DNA of 64,000 bases from Caballeronia sordidicola (lineage in GTDB: Bacteria; Pseudomonadota; Gammaproteobacteria; Burkholderiales; Burkholderiaceae). Numbering within the stretch: the first letter of the stretch is position 1; every line of letters starts with the position of its first letter. The stretch is taken from assembly GCF_002220365.1 (NCBI RefSeq), contig NZ_MTHB01000126.1, positions 1 through 64,000 on the forward strand. Reading direction: 5' to 3'. Positions 1-9,082 of the stretch are shown piece by piece. The notes under the pieces were generated by a model. That model worked only from the letters and a program-made list of their open reading frames with translations, was not told the origin of the DNA and ran no database searches. A program made the translations under genes and the position numbers.

Positions 1-529
1 CGCCGCGCAGCTCGAACGCCGCTTCGAGCTGCCCGACGAAGACGCGACGCTCGCCTTCGGTGGCCGCTTCGCGAAGGCGATCCTGCAGGCCCGCGGACCG
101 AACGGTTCACACAATTCAAACGCGCCAAACGAACGTTTTCCCGGTTTGCAGGTCCAGTTGATCGGCGACCTGGGCGCGGGTAAAACCACGCTGGTACGCG
201 CAACGCTGCGCTCACTCGGTCATGCAGGCCGCGTGCGCAGTCCCACTTACACGCTCGTCGAACCCTACTCGCTTGCGACCGAAACGGGTCTGCTCGAGCT
301 CTATCACTTCGATCTTTATCGCTTTGCCGATCCAGCCGAATGGGCCGACGCCGGCTTTCGCGAATACTTCGACGCAGGCGCGATCTGCCTGGTCGAATGG
401 CCACAACGCGCGGGCGGTTTGCTGGGTGTGCCGGATCTCGAATTCACGCTGGAACAGGAAGGCGAAGGCCGCGTGCTGATAGCGCGCGCGTTTAGCGAAA
501 CAGGAAAGTCATGTCTCGAAAGCTGTTGA
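1..529 (+). CDS. tsaE: TsaE, tRNA threonylcarbamoyladenosine biosynthesis ATPase (5' end outside window)
   Basis: The frame is open from base 2 to the TGA at 527-529, so the start lies upstream of the window. TsaE is the P-loop ATPase that works with TsaB and TsaD to put the threonylcarbamoyl group on A37 of ANN-decoding tRNAs. Visible hallmarks are the Walker A motif GDLGAGKTTLVR (bases about 160-195), the segment SPTYTLVEPY, the HFDLYR motif, and LVEWPQR near the C-terminus. The first ~45 visible codons (the LPDEDATLAFGGRFA region) fit the TsaE N-terminus. The last 19 bases overlap the start of amiC, the tsaE-amidase arrangement also found in enterobacteria (with amiB). Confidence 0.95.
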   Translation, partial: AAQLERRFELPDEDATLAFGGRFAKAILQARGPNGSHNSNAPNERFPGLQVQLIGDLGAGKTTLVRATLRSLGHAGRVRSPTYTLVEPYSLATETGLLELYHFDLYRFADPAEWADAGFREYFDAGAICLVEWPQRAGGLLGVPDLEFTLEQEGEGRVLIARAFSETGKSCLESC

Positions 530-2067
530 TCAAGCCGTTTCATTCGATCGAATCGACCGCCACGGCGTCGCACAACTGGCGGCGGCGCCAGGTGCTGCGC
601 GCGGGTGCATCGACTATCGCGCTCGCGCTGCTCGGACCGAAGCTCGCGTACGCGAGCTCGGTGCTCGGCGTGCGCGTGTGGCCTGCCCGCGATTACACAC
701 GGGTCACGATCGAGTCCGATCAGCCGCTGCAAAACACCCAGCAATTGCTGCAGGGTCCGGATCGGCTCGTGGTCGACCTGAATGGACTCGATCTCGATCA
801 GGAACTGAAGGATCTCGTCTCGAAGATCACGCCGAACGACCCGCAGATCCAGTCGGTGCGCATCGGGCAATATCAGCCTCATGTGGTGCGGATGGTGTTC
901 GACCTGAAGGGGTCCGTGAAGCCGCAGGTGTTCACGCTGACGCCGATCGGCAGCTACAAGTATCGGCTGGTCTTCGATCTGTATCCGGCCGTTGCCCCCG
1001 ATCCGTTGATGGATTTGCTCGCCCAGTCCGAGCACAAGCAACAAACCTTCGACCAGACCAACCCGAATCCGGCCCCGCCGCCCGCCACGCTGAGCGGCCC
1101 CGCCACCCCGCCGAAAGCTAACGCGCCGGACAACACGGACGAGTTTTTTCAGAAATACGCGCAATCCGATCTGCCGCGCGCACCGTCATCGCCCGCGCCA
1201 GCTGCCCCCGTCCCGCCGATTCCCCCATTCCCGAAGCCCCGGCCTACAGTCAAAGCTGCGCCGCCTACGGCCTTGGCGAAGCAGGATGACTCGTCCGACG
1301 CCGACACCAGCGACGACTACGGCTTTTCCAACCCGAAGAGCAATAAATCCGGGACCACGCGCCTGCTCACCGTCGCGATCGACCCGGGCCACGGCGGCGA
1401 AGATCCTGGGGCGATAGGCAGCGGCGGAACGTACGAGAAGCACATTGCCCTTGATGTCGCGAAGAAGTTGCGCGCCAAGATCGATGCGCAGCCAAACATG
1501 CGCGCGATGATGACGCGCGACGCCGACTTCTTCGTGCCGCTTAACGTGCGTGTGCAGAAGGCGCGTCGAGTGGGCGCGGACCTGTTCGTTTCCATTCACG
1601 CCGATGCGTTCACCACGCCCTCGGCGCGTGGTTCGTCGGTGTTCGCACTCTCCGATCACGGCGCTTCGAGTGCGGCCGCGCGCTGGATGGCGAACAAGGA
1701 AAACTCGTCGGACTCCATTGGCGGCATCAATGTGACGACCCAGGACGCAAGCGTCAACCGGGCGTTGTTCGACATGTCGACGACCGCGCAGATTCGCGAC
1801 TCCATGCGCTATGGCAATTTCGTATTGAACGAGATTGGCGATATCAACAAGCTGCACAAAGGCTCGGTGGAACAGGCCGGTTTTGCGGTGTTGAAAGCAC
1901 CGGATATTCCGTCGATCCTGGTGGAGACTGCGTTTATCAGTAACCCCGAAGAGGAGCAGCGTCTGAACGACGACGCTTATCGCGACAAGATGGCGAACGC
2001 GATCATGAAGGGCATCAAGCGGTATTTTGCAGCCAACCCGCCGCTCGCCAAGAGCCGGATGACGTAA
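511..2067 (+). CDS. amiC: N-acetylmuramoyl-L-alanine amidase AmiC, Tat-exported
   Basis: This periplasmic zinc amidase removes stem peptides from septal peptidoglycan during daughter-cell separation. The 518-residue product has a twin-arginine signal near residues 24-45 (RRRQVLRAG followed by an apolar stretch and a cleavage-like AYAS). An AMIN domain follows at about 50-165, which usually targets the septum. A long Pro/Ala-rich linker runs to ~270, and the Amidase_3 catalytic domain ends the protein, with the zinc-site motif DPGHGGEDPG, the E of YEKH and SIHADAF. A Tat signal is typical of AmiC rather than AmiB. The start ATG overlaps tsaE. The likely activator, NlpD, is encoded at 32739-33659. 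Confidence 0.95.
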   Translation: MSRKLLIKPFHSIESTATASHNWRRRQVLRAGASTIALALLGPKLAYASSVLGVRVWPARDYTRVTIESDQPLQNTQQLLQGPDRLVVDLNGLDLDQELKDLVSKITPNDPQIQSVRIGQYQPHVVRMVFDLKGSVKPQVFTLTPIGSYKYRLVFDLYPAVAPDPLMDLLAQSEHKQQTFDQTNPNPAPPPATLSGPATPPKANAPDNTDEFFQKYAQSDLPRAPSSPAPAAPVPPIPPFPKPRPTVKAAPPTALAKQDDSSDADTSDDYGFSNPKSNKSGTTRLLTVAIDPGHGGEDPGAIGSGGTYEKHIALDVAKKLRAKIDAQPNMRAMMTRDADFFVPLNVRVQKARRVGADLFVSIHADAFTTPSARGSSVFALSDHGASSAAARWMANKENSSDSIGGINVTTQDASVNRALFDMSTTAQIRDSMRYGNFVLNEIGDINKLHKGSVEQAGFAVLKAPDIPSILVETAFISNPEEEQRLNDDAYRDKMANAIMKGIKRYFAANPPLAKSRMT

Positions 2068-2109
2068 AGGGCCAGGGTCGCTCGCGCTGGGCTACAAGCG
2101 TGCAGGGGC

Positions 2110-2144
2110 TAAAGGCCGGAGCGAGCGAACGGCTCCGGCCTTTA
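2110..2144. terminator. Bidirectional hairpin between amiC and the EamA gene
   Basis: A 13-bp perfect stem (arms 2110-2122 and 2132-2144, core AAAGGCCGGAGC / GCTCCGGCCTTT) with a 9-base loop sits between two convergent stop codons at 2067 and 2147. The A/T ends of the arms would give a short U-run in either direction. Confidence 0.7.
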
Positions 2145-2146
2145 CC

Positions 2147-3031
2147 CTAACGCGCCGCCGATAAAAACCGCTGCCTGAACCATCCGCCGAACACATTGAC
2201 CACCAGTCCGGCCATCACCAGCACCGCGCCCACGAATTCCATCGGGCTCAGCCCTTCATCCAGCAGCAATGCCGCTGAAACCAGCCCGACAATGGGCACA
2301 AGCAACGAAAACGGCGCGACCTGACTCGCCGGATAACGCGCCAGCAGCTTTCCCCACAACGTATAACCGAGCATTGTCGCGACAAACGCGAGATAAACGA
2401 TCGCCAGCACCGACGTGAGTGAAATGCCGGACAAGCTGGCCGAAATGCGCGCTGGCCCCTCCACCATCAGCGAAAGCGCGAGGAACGGCAACGGTGGCAC
2501 CAGGCTCGCCCACACTACGAGCGACAACAGGTCGACCTTGCCCATACGCTTCGTGATGACATTGCCCATGCCCCACATGGACGCCGCCACGAGCGTGAGC
2601 AGGAAACCGGCGACAGTCATGGCATGGCCGGCCTGAACGCCGATCACGGCCAGCCCGCACGCCGCGATCAGCAAACCCGCCACGTTTGGCCCACGAAAGC
2701 CTTCACCAAGGATCATGGCCGCGAAGATCAGCGTGAAAAACGCCTGCGCCTGTAATACCAGTGACGCAAGGCCGGCGGGCATACCAACGGACATTGCGTA
2801 AAAAAGCAGCACGAATTGCCCGAACGAGATGGTCGCGCCATAAGCGAACAGCCAGCGAAACGGAATAGCCGGGCGCTTGACGAAAAACACGGCCGGGAAC
2901 GCGACCAGCGTGAAGCGCAACGCGCCAAGCAGCATGGGCGGAACGCCGTGCAGGCCCACCTTGATCACGACGAAGTTCACGCCCCAGGCGAGAATGACAA
3001 TCAGCGCGGACAACAAATCCTTGGGCGACAT
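2147..3031 (-). CDS. EamA-family (drug/metabolite) transporter
   Basis: The 294-residue protein is almost entirely hydrophobic, with about ten membrane segments arranged as two EamA repeats (roughly residues 5-135 and 145-280). The motif GVNFVVIKVGL in the first helix and LGEGF / LLDEGLSPMEFVGA near the repeat ends are characteristic of this superfamily. Members export amino acids or other metabolites across the inner membrane. The substrate cannot be read from the sequence. It stands alone on the minus strand. Confidence 0.88.
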   Translation of the reverse strand: MSPKDLLSALIVILAWGVNFVVIKVGLHGVPPMLLGALRFTLVAFPAVFFVKRPAIPFRWLFAYGATISFGQFVLLFYAMSVGMPAGLASLVLQAQAFFTLIFAAMILGEGFRGPNVAGLLIAACGLAVIGVQAGHAMTVAGFLLTLVAASMWGMGNVITKRMGKVDLLSLVVWASLVPPLPFLALSLMVEGPARISASLSGISLTSVLAIVYLAFVATMLGYTLWGKLLARYPASQVAPFSLLVPIVGLVSAALLLDEGLSPMEFVGAVLVMAGLVVNVFGGWFRQRFLSAAR

Positions 3032-3199
3032 CGCCGTCTCCGTGAGTTTTATTCGAAGCTGCGTTCAGGATCAGACGGGAGCCCGGAAGCCCCGAATAAG
3101 ATCGAACGCAATTCGACACTGTAGCGGACGATTTTGCAAATACGTTGTACAAACTCACGCTATAGCCCATTCGGACAAGGCAATCCCCCTCCACATCCA

Positions 3200-3245
3200 A
3201 AAGAAAAAGCGCTTGCGCCGATTGGGGCGCAAGCGCTTTTTCTTT
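3200..3245 (-). terminator. Strong 20-bp hairpin terminator
   Basis: Arms 3200-3219 and 3226-3245 are exact reverse complements around a 6-base loop. On the minus strand the right part ends in CTTTTTCTTT. It lies 39 bases after the stop codon of the small secreted protein gene at 3285-3575 and is its likely terminator. Confidence 0.85.
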
Positions 3246-3284
3246 GAAACGCTACCTCTTGAAACGCCCGCGGCGCCCCAACCC

Positions 3285-3575
3285 CTACTTGCTTTGACCA
3301 TTCTCCGTCGCGGCACTGGCGCCCGTCTCTACGGCAGGCGTCTTGCTCGGGTTGGCCGACTGGCCGACTGACGACTGCGTGTTCGCGGGCTTGCGCATCT
3401 TGTGATGCTTTTTCATCGGCGCCGATGCACCGTCGGACATGTCGGCGCTTTGCATTGGCGATGCGGTGGGCATGGATGCCGCGTTCGACGAATTGCCGCT
3501 CGACGTTTGGGCATAAGCGCCTGCAGTGGCAAACAGTCCAGCGGCAACGGCGATCAAAAGCGTGTTCTTGCTCAT
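3285..3575 (-). CDS. Small secreted Ser/Ala/Met-rich protein, unknown function
   Basis: The product has 96 residues. It begins MSKNTLLIAVAAGLF with a classical signal peptide ending at about AYAQ (residue 23). The mature part is low-complexity, rich in Ser, Ala, Pro, Met and Asn, with a Lys/His patch (KKHHKMRK). The ATG at 3575 is chosen because AGGAG lies 8 bases upstream. An in-frame upstream ATG at 3626 would bury the signal peptide. I do not recognise a family. Small periplasmic proteins of this style are common in Burkholderiaceae. Confidence 0.75.
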   Translation of the reverse strand: MSKNTLLIAVAAGLFATAGAYAQTSSGNSSNAASMPTASPMQSADMSDGASAPMKKHHKMRKPANTQSSVGQSANPSKTPAVETGASAATENGQSK

Positions 3576-3805
3576 TGTGAAGCTCCTGTCTAGGCTAAGC
3601 GGAAAAGAACCGTTAAAGCGGTTCATCGAAACGGTCCATCGAAAGTTGCACAGTTCGCCGGATCACACGGTCGCCAAGCTCGTCAGCGACCTCATGCTCC
3701 GGCTTGAACGGCCGGCCAAATGGCATACCGCCCGGATACCGCTTGCGTGCTTCCACACGACGCCCAGTAGAATTGCAGTTCCGAGCACGCAATCCGGACA
3801 TCCTT

Positions 3806-4705
3806 ATGTCTTCCACAATCCAAGCGTTTCTCAAGCCGCATCAGCACGACGTCGGTGGCCTCATGGTGCGTCGGGTACTGCCTGCACTGGCTGCCCGCAC
3901 CATCGGACCGTTCATTTTCTTCGACCATATCGGCCCTGCAACGCTCGTGCCTGGGCAGGGGCTGGACGTGCGTCCCCATCCGCACATAGGCCTCGCGACC
4001 GTCACCTATCTCTTCGAGGGAGCGATCATGCATCGCGACAGCGTTGGCTCGGTCCAGAAGATCTCGCCCGGCGACGTGAACTGGATGACGGCCGGCGGCG
4101 GCATCGTGCATTCGGAGCGGACTCCGGACGAGGAACGCGCCGCCGGCCAGGACATGCACGGCATCCAGACATGGGTCGCGCTGCCCGTGGCGCAAGAGGA
4201 GTGCGCACCCTCGTTCGAGCATCATCCGGCCGCTACGCTGCCGCAAGTCGAACGCAATGGCGTGACGTTGCGGGTGATTGCAGGCAGCGCTTTCGGTGAA
4301 ACAGCGCCGACCACCACGTTCTCACCCACCCTGTATGTCGCAGCGCAATTTTCGGCGGACAGTGCCGTAACGCTCGATACGGAACATGAGGAACGCGGGG
4401 TCTATCTGGTGGAAGGCAATCTCTCCATCGACGGAGACGTGCTGCCCGCTGGCCAGATGGCCGTACTGAAGACGGGGTATTCCGCCGATCTGCGCAGCAC
4501 GGACGGCGCAATCGCGATGCTGCTCGGCGGCGCGCCGCTGGACGGCCCGCGCTTCATCGAGTGGAATTTCGTCTCGAGTTCGAAGGAAAAAATTGAGGCC
4601 GCAAAACTCGCGTGGAGCGAACAGCGGATGGGACAAGTTTCCGGCGAAACCGAATTTATCCCGTTGCCGCCGCCGCGCCGCCAAGCCAATCCGCCGGAAG
4701 CCTGA
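3806..4705 (+). CDS. Pirin family protein
   Basis: The product has 299 residues in a double-cupin pirin fold. The N-terminal cupin shows the metal-binding cluster HPHIGLATVTYLFEG (around residue 54) and GDVNWMTAGGGIVHSER (~90). The C-terminal cupin carries a diverged second barrel. Bacterial pirins bind Fe or similar metals; some have quercetinase activity and some modulate enzymes or regulators. The start MSSTIQAF at 3806 matches usual pirin length, and the in-frame ATG at 3704 would add 34 unlikely residues. The gene is monocistronic by context. Confidence 0.9.
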   Translation: MSSTIQAFLKPHQHDVGGLMVRRVLPALAARTIGPFIFFDHIGPATLVPGQGLDVRPHPHIGLATVTYLFEGAIMHRDSVGSVQKISPGDVNWMTAGGGIVHSERTPDEERAAGQDMHGIQTWVALPVAQEECAPSFEHHPAATLPQVERNGVTLRVIAGSAFGETAPTTTFSPTLYVAAQFSADSAVTLDTEHEERGVYLVEGNLSIDGDVLPAGQMAVLKTGYSADLRSTDGAIAMLLGGAPLDGPRFIEWNFVSSSKEKIEAAKLAWSEQRMGQVSGETEFIPLPPPRRQANPPEA

Positions 4706-4841
4706 GGCTTATGAGGCTCGAGCCCTGAGCTCCGAGTCCTCCGCTGAATCAGGCATGCATCCGGTTGAACTCGGCCGGCTTGCCCCAAGATAATTGTTCA
4801 ACTCGAATTGTTCAACGCTTACGCGTTTCAGGAGGAACACC

Positions 4842-5690
4842 ATGGATACAACACTCGCCACGTTCGAACAGGACGTCATCGCCGCGTCCACGCTTGCGCC
4901 GGTGCTCGTCGATTTCTGGGCGCCGTGGTGCGGTCCGTGCAAGACGCTCGGCCCGATGCTCGAGCGCCTGGAAGCGGAAGGCGCGGGCAAGTGGAAGCTG
5001 GTGAAGGTGAATGTCGATGAAAATCCGGAGCTGGCGCAGCACTTTCAGGTACGCAGCATTCCGCACGTGGTCGCGTTTGCGGACGGCCATGCCGTTGACC
5101 AGTTCATCGGCGTGTTGCCGGAAGGCCAGTTGCGCGAGTTCATCGACAAACTGGTCCCGGACGGTGCTGAAGCCGAGCGCCGTGCGGCGCATGCGGCCTA
5201 CGAGGCAGGCGACGCCGATTTGGCCATTGACCATATCAAGGCAACGCTGGCACTGGATCCCGGTTATGACGACGCGCGGCTGGACCTGATCGAGTGGCTG
5301 CTAGCCGCCGGCCGCACTGACGAAGCACGCGATGAAGAGAAGCTGCTGTCGCCGAAAACCACCCAGGGAATCGATGCCCGCTACAACGCGCTAAAAACCG
5401 AACTGGACGCCGCCGATGCCGCCGAGAGCCTTCCGCCCGCCGACGCCCTGATCGGCGCCGTGAACGCCAATCCAGACGATCTGGAAGCCCGTTTTGCGCT
5501 GGCCAACCGGCTGATTGCCGGCCGCGATTACAACGGCGCGCTGGAGCATTTGTTCGCGATTGTGACGCGCGACCGCAATTTCATGGACGACGTGGGCCGT
5601 AAAACCATGCTGTCGGTGTTCGGCCTAGCCGCGCATCAACCGGAGGTGGTTTCGCAATGGCGCCGCAAATTGAGCGCGGCTATTAACTGA
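4842..5690 (+). CDS. ybbN: Thioredoxin-TPR co-chaperone YbbN/CnoX
   Basis: The product has 282 residues. Residues 1-110 are a thioredoxin domain with the active site WAPWCGPCK and the cis-Pro loop SIPHVV. Residues 115-282 are TPR-like helices (AAYEAGDADLAIDHI; DARLDLIEWLLAAGR; ALANRLIAGRDYNGALEHL). In E. coli CnoX is a holdase that protects proteins from hypochlorite and hands them to GroEL or DnaK. The E. coli protein has lost the CXXC pair, whereas this one keeps WCGPC, so redox activity is possible. The start ATG at 4842 is set by AGGAGG at 4830-4835. Confidence 0.9.
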   Translation: MDTTLATFEQDVIAASTLAPVLVDFWAPWCGPCKTLGPMLERLEAEGAGKWKLVKVNVDENPELAQHFQVRSIPHVVAFADGHAVDQFIGVLPEGQLREFIDKLVPDGAEAERRAAHAAYEAGDADLAIDHIKATLALDPGYDDARLDLIEWLLAAGRTDEARDEEKLLSPKTTQGIDARYNALKTELDAADAAESLPPADALIGAVNANPDDLEARFALANRLIAGRDYNGALEHLFAIVTRDRNFMDDVGRKTMLSVFGLAAHQPEVVSQWRRKLSAAIN

Positions 5691-5758
5691 CGCATTAATG
5701 TCCGGGCCCAAAACCTTTCAAATGGTTTAAATCGATATTGGCGAGAAGGGCATTTTGA

Positions 5759-5786
5759 AAAATGGCCGCTTGAACGCGGCCATTTT
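5759..5786. terminator. Bidirectional terminator between ybbN and tcdA
   Basis: An 11-bp stem (arms 5759-5769 and 5776-5786, AAAATGGCCGC / GCGGCCATTTT) with a 6-base loop lies between convergent stop codons at 5690 and 5803. Confidence 0.75.
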
Positions 5787-5802
5787 CTAACTCACGCAGC
5801 GT

Positions 5803-6663
5803 TTAAGCTCGTTTCGCGATATCTCTTAAGACATACGCAGCAGCGGCAAATCCAAAACTGGCCGTCACGCAAACACTCGATCCAAACCCCGCGCAATTCA
5901 GTCCGACTGGACCGGCAGCAGCGGACTCCGTTTCTTCGGATCCGGCCGCCTCACTGGCGTCGCGAACGGGTGCTTCGGGGTAGATCAGCGGCTCGTCGGA
6001 ATAGACCGCGCTCACCTTGAACTTCGCTTTTGGCCCACGCGGAAAGCCGTGCAATTTGCGCAGTTGCCCGCGCACTTTGGAGAGCAGCGGGTCTTGGATC
6101 GTGAGCGCCAGATCGTCGATACGAATCCGTGTCGGATCAAGCTGTCCGCCTGCTCCGCCAACGGTGATCAATGGCTGTCCATGCTCGACGCACCATGCAA
6201 TTAGCGCGGTTTTCGTACGCACGCTGTCAATGGCGTCGATCACGAAATCGAAACCGCCGCCCAGCACCGAATCGAAGTTGGCGGGTTCGATAAAATCTTC
6301 GACCTGCTCCACGTGGCACGCAGGATCGATCAGGTGAATGCGCTCGGCCATGGCGCTGACCTTGGCCTTGCCGTAGTTGCCGTCCAGCGCGTGCACCTGG
6401 CGGTTCGTATTGCTTTCGGCCACGTTGTCGAGATCGATCAGCGTGAGGCGCCCGATCGCATTGCGCGCCAGCGCCTCGACCGTCCACGAGCCCACGCCGC
6501 CGATCCCGATCACCGCCACATGCGCGCGCTCGAACGCCGCGAGCCCAGCCGGACCATACAAGCGCGCCACGCCGCCAAAGCGCCGGGCGCGGTCGGCGGC
6601 TTCAAACTGCGCCGTGACGGAGGTAAGATTTAAGGTGTCAGCAGAGGCAGGCAAAGCGGTCAT
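5803..6663 (-). CDS. tcdA: tRNA threonylcarbamoyladenosine dehydratase TcdA (E1-like)
   Basis: The product has 286 residues. It is an E1/ThiF-type adenylating enzyme that cyclises t6A37 to ct6A on tRNA. The nucleotide site GIGGVGSWTVEALARN is near residue 50 and is followed by LTLIDLDNVAESNTNRQ. FDFVIDAIDSVRTK and the C-terminal FGSSVCVTASFGFAAA membrane-associated helix are typical of CsdL/TcdA. The start MTALPAS at 6663 was chosen because upstream in-frame sequence (to 6930) has no coding character. The gene is functionally linked to tsaE, which makes the substrate t6A, but is not in one operon with it. Confidence 0.93.
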   Translation of the reverse strand: MTALPASADTLNLTSVTAQFEAADRARRFGGVARLYGPAGLAAFERAHVAVIGIGGVGSWTVEALARNAIGRLTLIDLDNVAESNTNRQVHALDGNYGKAKVSAMAERIHLIDPACHVEQVEDFIEPANFDSVLGGGFDFVIDAIDSVRTKTALIAWCVEHGQPLITVGGAGGQLDPTRIRIDDLALTIQDPLLSKVRGQLRKLHGFPRGPKAKFKVSAVYSDEPLIYPEAPVRDASEAAGSEETESAAAGPVGLNCAGFGSSVCVTASFGFAAAAYVLRDIAKRA

Positions 6664-7004
6664 GATGGGATCGGCGGCAGGTAGGCAGAACAAGCAAAAA
6701 CAAGGCAAGGGAGCAGCAAAACAGCGCCTGGAGGCACCGTTCGGCACTGACGCGCTATCACAACGAAAGAACCAGAGATCAGCAGGAATTCGCTGAATTG
6801 CGTATTCTGCCTTATCGAAGACTGGACGTAAGAAACCACCGGCCATTTTTTGAAAGCAAAATGAAAATAATTGCCAATTTGTATTCAAATTCTGTCGCCC
6901 GGGAACATGATCTGAATCATTGAAAACCAAAGGGACATTGGCGGTAAAGCGCAGAATTTGAAGACCTTGGCTATACTAATGCGATTGAAGCGTTTGCATA
7001 AAAA

Positions 7005-7661
7005 ATGACGACCCTCGCTGATCTCAGAAAGAATTATTCCGTCGGATCGCTGGAAACATCCGACGTGGATCCCAACCCGATTCGACAATTCGAAGCGTGG
7101 TTTGCGCAGGCGCTCGACGCACAATTACCCGAACCCAATACCATGACGCTCGCGACCGTCGACGAGCGCGGCCGTCCGTCGGCGCGCATCGTGCTCATCA
7201 AGGGCGTCGACGACCGTGGCTTCGTGTTCTTCACGAACTACCTCAGCCGCAAAGGTCATGAACTCGCGAGCAACCCCGCCGCGAGCCTGCTGTTTTATTG
7301 GATCGAACTCGAACGCCAGGTGCGTATCGAGGGCTCCGTCGTCAAGACAAGTCCGGAAGATAGCGACGCGTATTTCGTGTCGCGCCCGCTTGGATCGCGA
7401 ATAGGCGCGTGGGCGTCGGAGCAGAGTGAAGTGATCGAAAGCCGCGCGGTGCTCGAAGCCCGCGAGCGCGAATTGATTGCGAAATACGGTGACAACCCAC
7501 CGCGTCCGCCACATTGGGGCGGCTACCGGCTCGTTCCCGACACCATTGAATTCTGGCAGGGCCGTCCGTCACGGTTACATGACCGTGTCGTCTATAAACG
7601 TGCTGCACACACGCTTGGGGCGAACGGCCAGCAATGGCAAATCGTCCGCTTATCGCCTTAG
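7005..7661 (+). CDS. pdxH: Pyridoxamine/pyridoxine 5'-phosphate oxidase
   Basis: The product has 218 residues, the normal PdxH length. This FMN enzyme oxidises PNP and PMP to pyridoxal 5'-phosphate, the last step of B6 synthesis and salvage. Recognisable segments are TMTLATVDERGRPSARIVLIKG, FFTNYLSRKG (FMN phosphate), RPLGSRIGAWASEQS, and the C-terminal signature PPRPPHWGGYRL...FWQGRPSRLHDR. It is divergent from tcdA across about 340 bases in which I see no gene. Confidence 0.96.
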   Translation: MTTLADLRKNYSVGSLETSDVDPNPIRQFEAWFAQALDAQLPEPNTMTLATVDERGRPSARIVLIKGVDDRGFVFFTNYLSRKGHELASNPAASLLFYWIELERQVRIEGSVVKTSPEDSDAYFVSRPLGSRIGAWASEQSEVIESRAVLEARERELIAKYGDNPPRPPHWGGYRLVPDTIEFWQGRPSRLHDRVVYKRAAHTLGANGQQWQIVRLSP

Positions 7662-7867
7662 CCTTAGCAAGACTTCGACCTTTCGCCGGGTTCCTCATGG
7701 ACCCGCATTGACTGGACCCGCGTTAAAAACGCGTCTCGTTGCGGCGTGTCCGGGTGGCGAAGGGTAAGCAGAGAAGGGCAAACGACGAAGGCATCGCGAA
7801 CATAGTGCAAACGTGCAGCAAAGCGACCCGGTTTAGCTTCATTTTCATCTGAGCGCGGAGAACGAGC

Positions 7868-9082
7868 ATGTTTTGGGAGAAAAAGCTGACGCAGTGGGTG
7901 CAGGAAATTCGGGACCGGGCAAACCTGCCCGCCCGGCTGGTCCTGTGGGATGGACAGCAACATGACTTCGGAAGTTTCGCGGCACCGCAAGTCACGCTGC
8001 ATGTGAAGAGCGCGACCGCTCTTCCCTATCTGCTCGAACCGAGTCTGGACAACCTCGGTGAAGCCTACGTGAAGGGCAAGATCGACATCGAGGGCAAGCT
8101 GTCGGACATCATCAATATTGGTTACGGGCTGGCCAAGAACACGGTCACAAGCGCGAGCAAGCTGGCGCGCGTGCGGCGCTACTTCAATCATACGAAAGCG
8201 TCGGACAAGAAAGCCATTCAGTACCACTACGATGTGTCGAACGAGTTCTACGAGCTGTGGCTCGACAAGAACATGGTCTACTCGTGCGCGTATTTCGAAA
8301 ACGGCGATGAAGACCTCGCTACCGCGCAGATCAAGAAGATCGACCACATCCTCACGAAGATCCAGTTGCAACCGGGCCAAAGTCTGCTCGACATCGGCTG
8401 TGGCTGGGGTGCGCTCGTCTTGCGCGCCGCCCAGAAATTCGGGGCGAAATGCGTGGGCGTCACGCTCTCGCAAAACCAGTTCGATCTCGCCACGAAGCGG
8501 GTGAAAGACGCCGGGCTGGAAGGCCAGATCGAAATCCGCCTGCAGGATTATCGCGACGTGCAAGGCCAGTTCGACCGGATCACGAGCGTCGGCATGTTCG
8601 AGCACGTCGGCCGCAAGAACCTGCCCGGTTACTTCGCCAAGGTGCGCGAACTGTTGGCCGACGACGGCATTGCCATGAACCACGGCATTACGTCGACCGA
8701 CTTCGACAGCGGCGAGACGGCGCTTGGCGGCGGCGAGTTCATCGACCGGTACGTGTTCCCGGACGGCGAGCTGCCGCACATCGGACTTGCGCTCGAAGCG
8801 CTGCAGGAAGGCGGCCTCGAAGCGGTCGACGTGGAAAGCCTGCGCCGTCATTACGCGCGCACGCTCGACATCTGGGCGGAAAATTTCGAGGCGAAGGCGG
8901 AGCAGGCGAAGGCGCTTGTCGACGATGAAAAATTCCGCATCTGGCGCGTGTATCTTGCGGGTTGTGCGTATGCGTTCGAAAACGACGACGTGTCGATTTA
9001 TCAAATCGTGTGCCGCAAGGCCGGGCGCAGCGCGAAAACGCTGCCGTGGTCGCGCCGGTATATCTACGACAAACCGCTCTGA
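7868..9082 (+). CDS. Cyclopropane-fatty-acyl-phospholipid synthase family methyltransferase
   Basis: The product has 404 residues. The C-terminal two-thirds is a class I SAM methyltransferase of the Mycolic_acid/CFAS type. Signature segments are YHYDVSNEFYELWLD, MVYSCAYF, the SAM loop LDIGCGWGALVLRAA (about residue 173) and GMFEHVGRKN. The N-terminal ~100 residues are the CFAS lipid-binding domain. The enzyme would transfer a methylene from SAM to cis double bonds of membrane phospholipids, usually in stationary phase or acid stress. Burkholderiales carry several paralogs, so calling it cfa itself is not safe. The following DUF72 gene starts within or right after its 3' end. Confidence 0.88.
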   Translation: MFWEKKLTQWVQEIRDRANLPARLVLWDGQQHDFGSFAAPQVTLHVKSATALPYLLEPSLDNLGEAYVKGKIDIEGKLSDIINIGYGLAKNTVTSASKLARVRRYFNHTKASDKKAIQYHYDVSNEFYELWLDKNMVYSCAYFENGDEDLATAQIKKIDHILTKIQLQPGQSLLDIGCGWGALVLRAAQKFGAKCVGVTLSQNQFDLATKRVKDAGLEGQIEIRLQDYRDVQGQFDRITSVGMFEHVGRKNLPGYFAKVRELLADDGIAMNHGITSTDFDSGETALGGGEFIDRYVFPDGELPHIGLALEALQEGGLEAVDVESLRRHYARTLDIWAENFEAKAEQAKALVDDEKFRIWRVYLAGCAYAFENDDVSIYQIVCRKAGRSAKTLPWSRRYIYDKPL

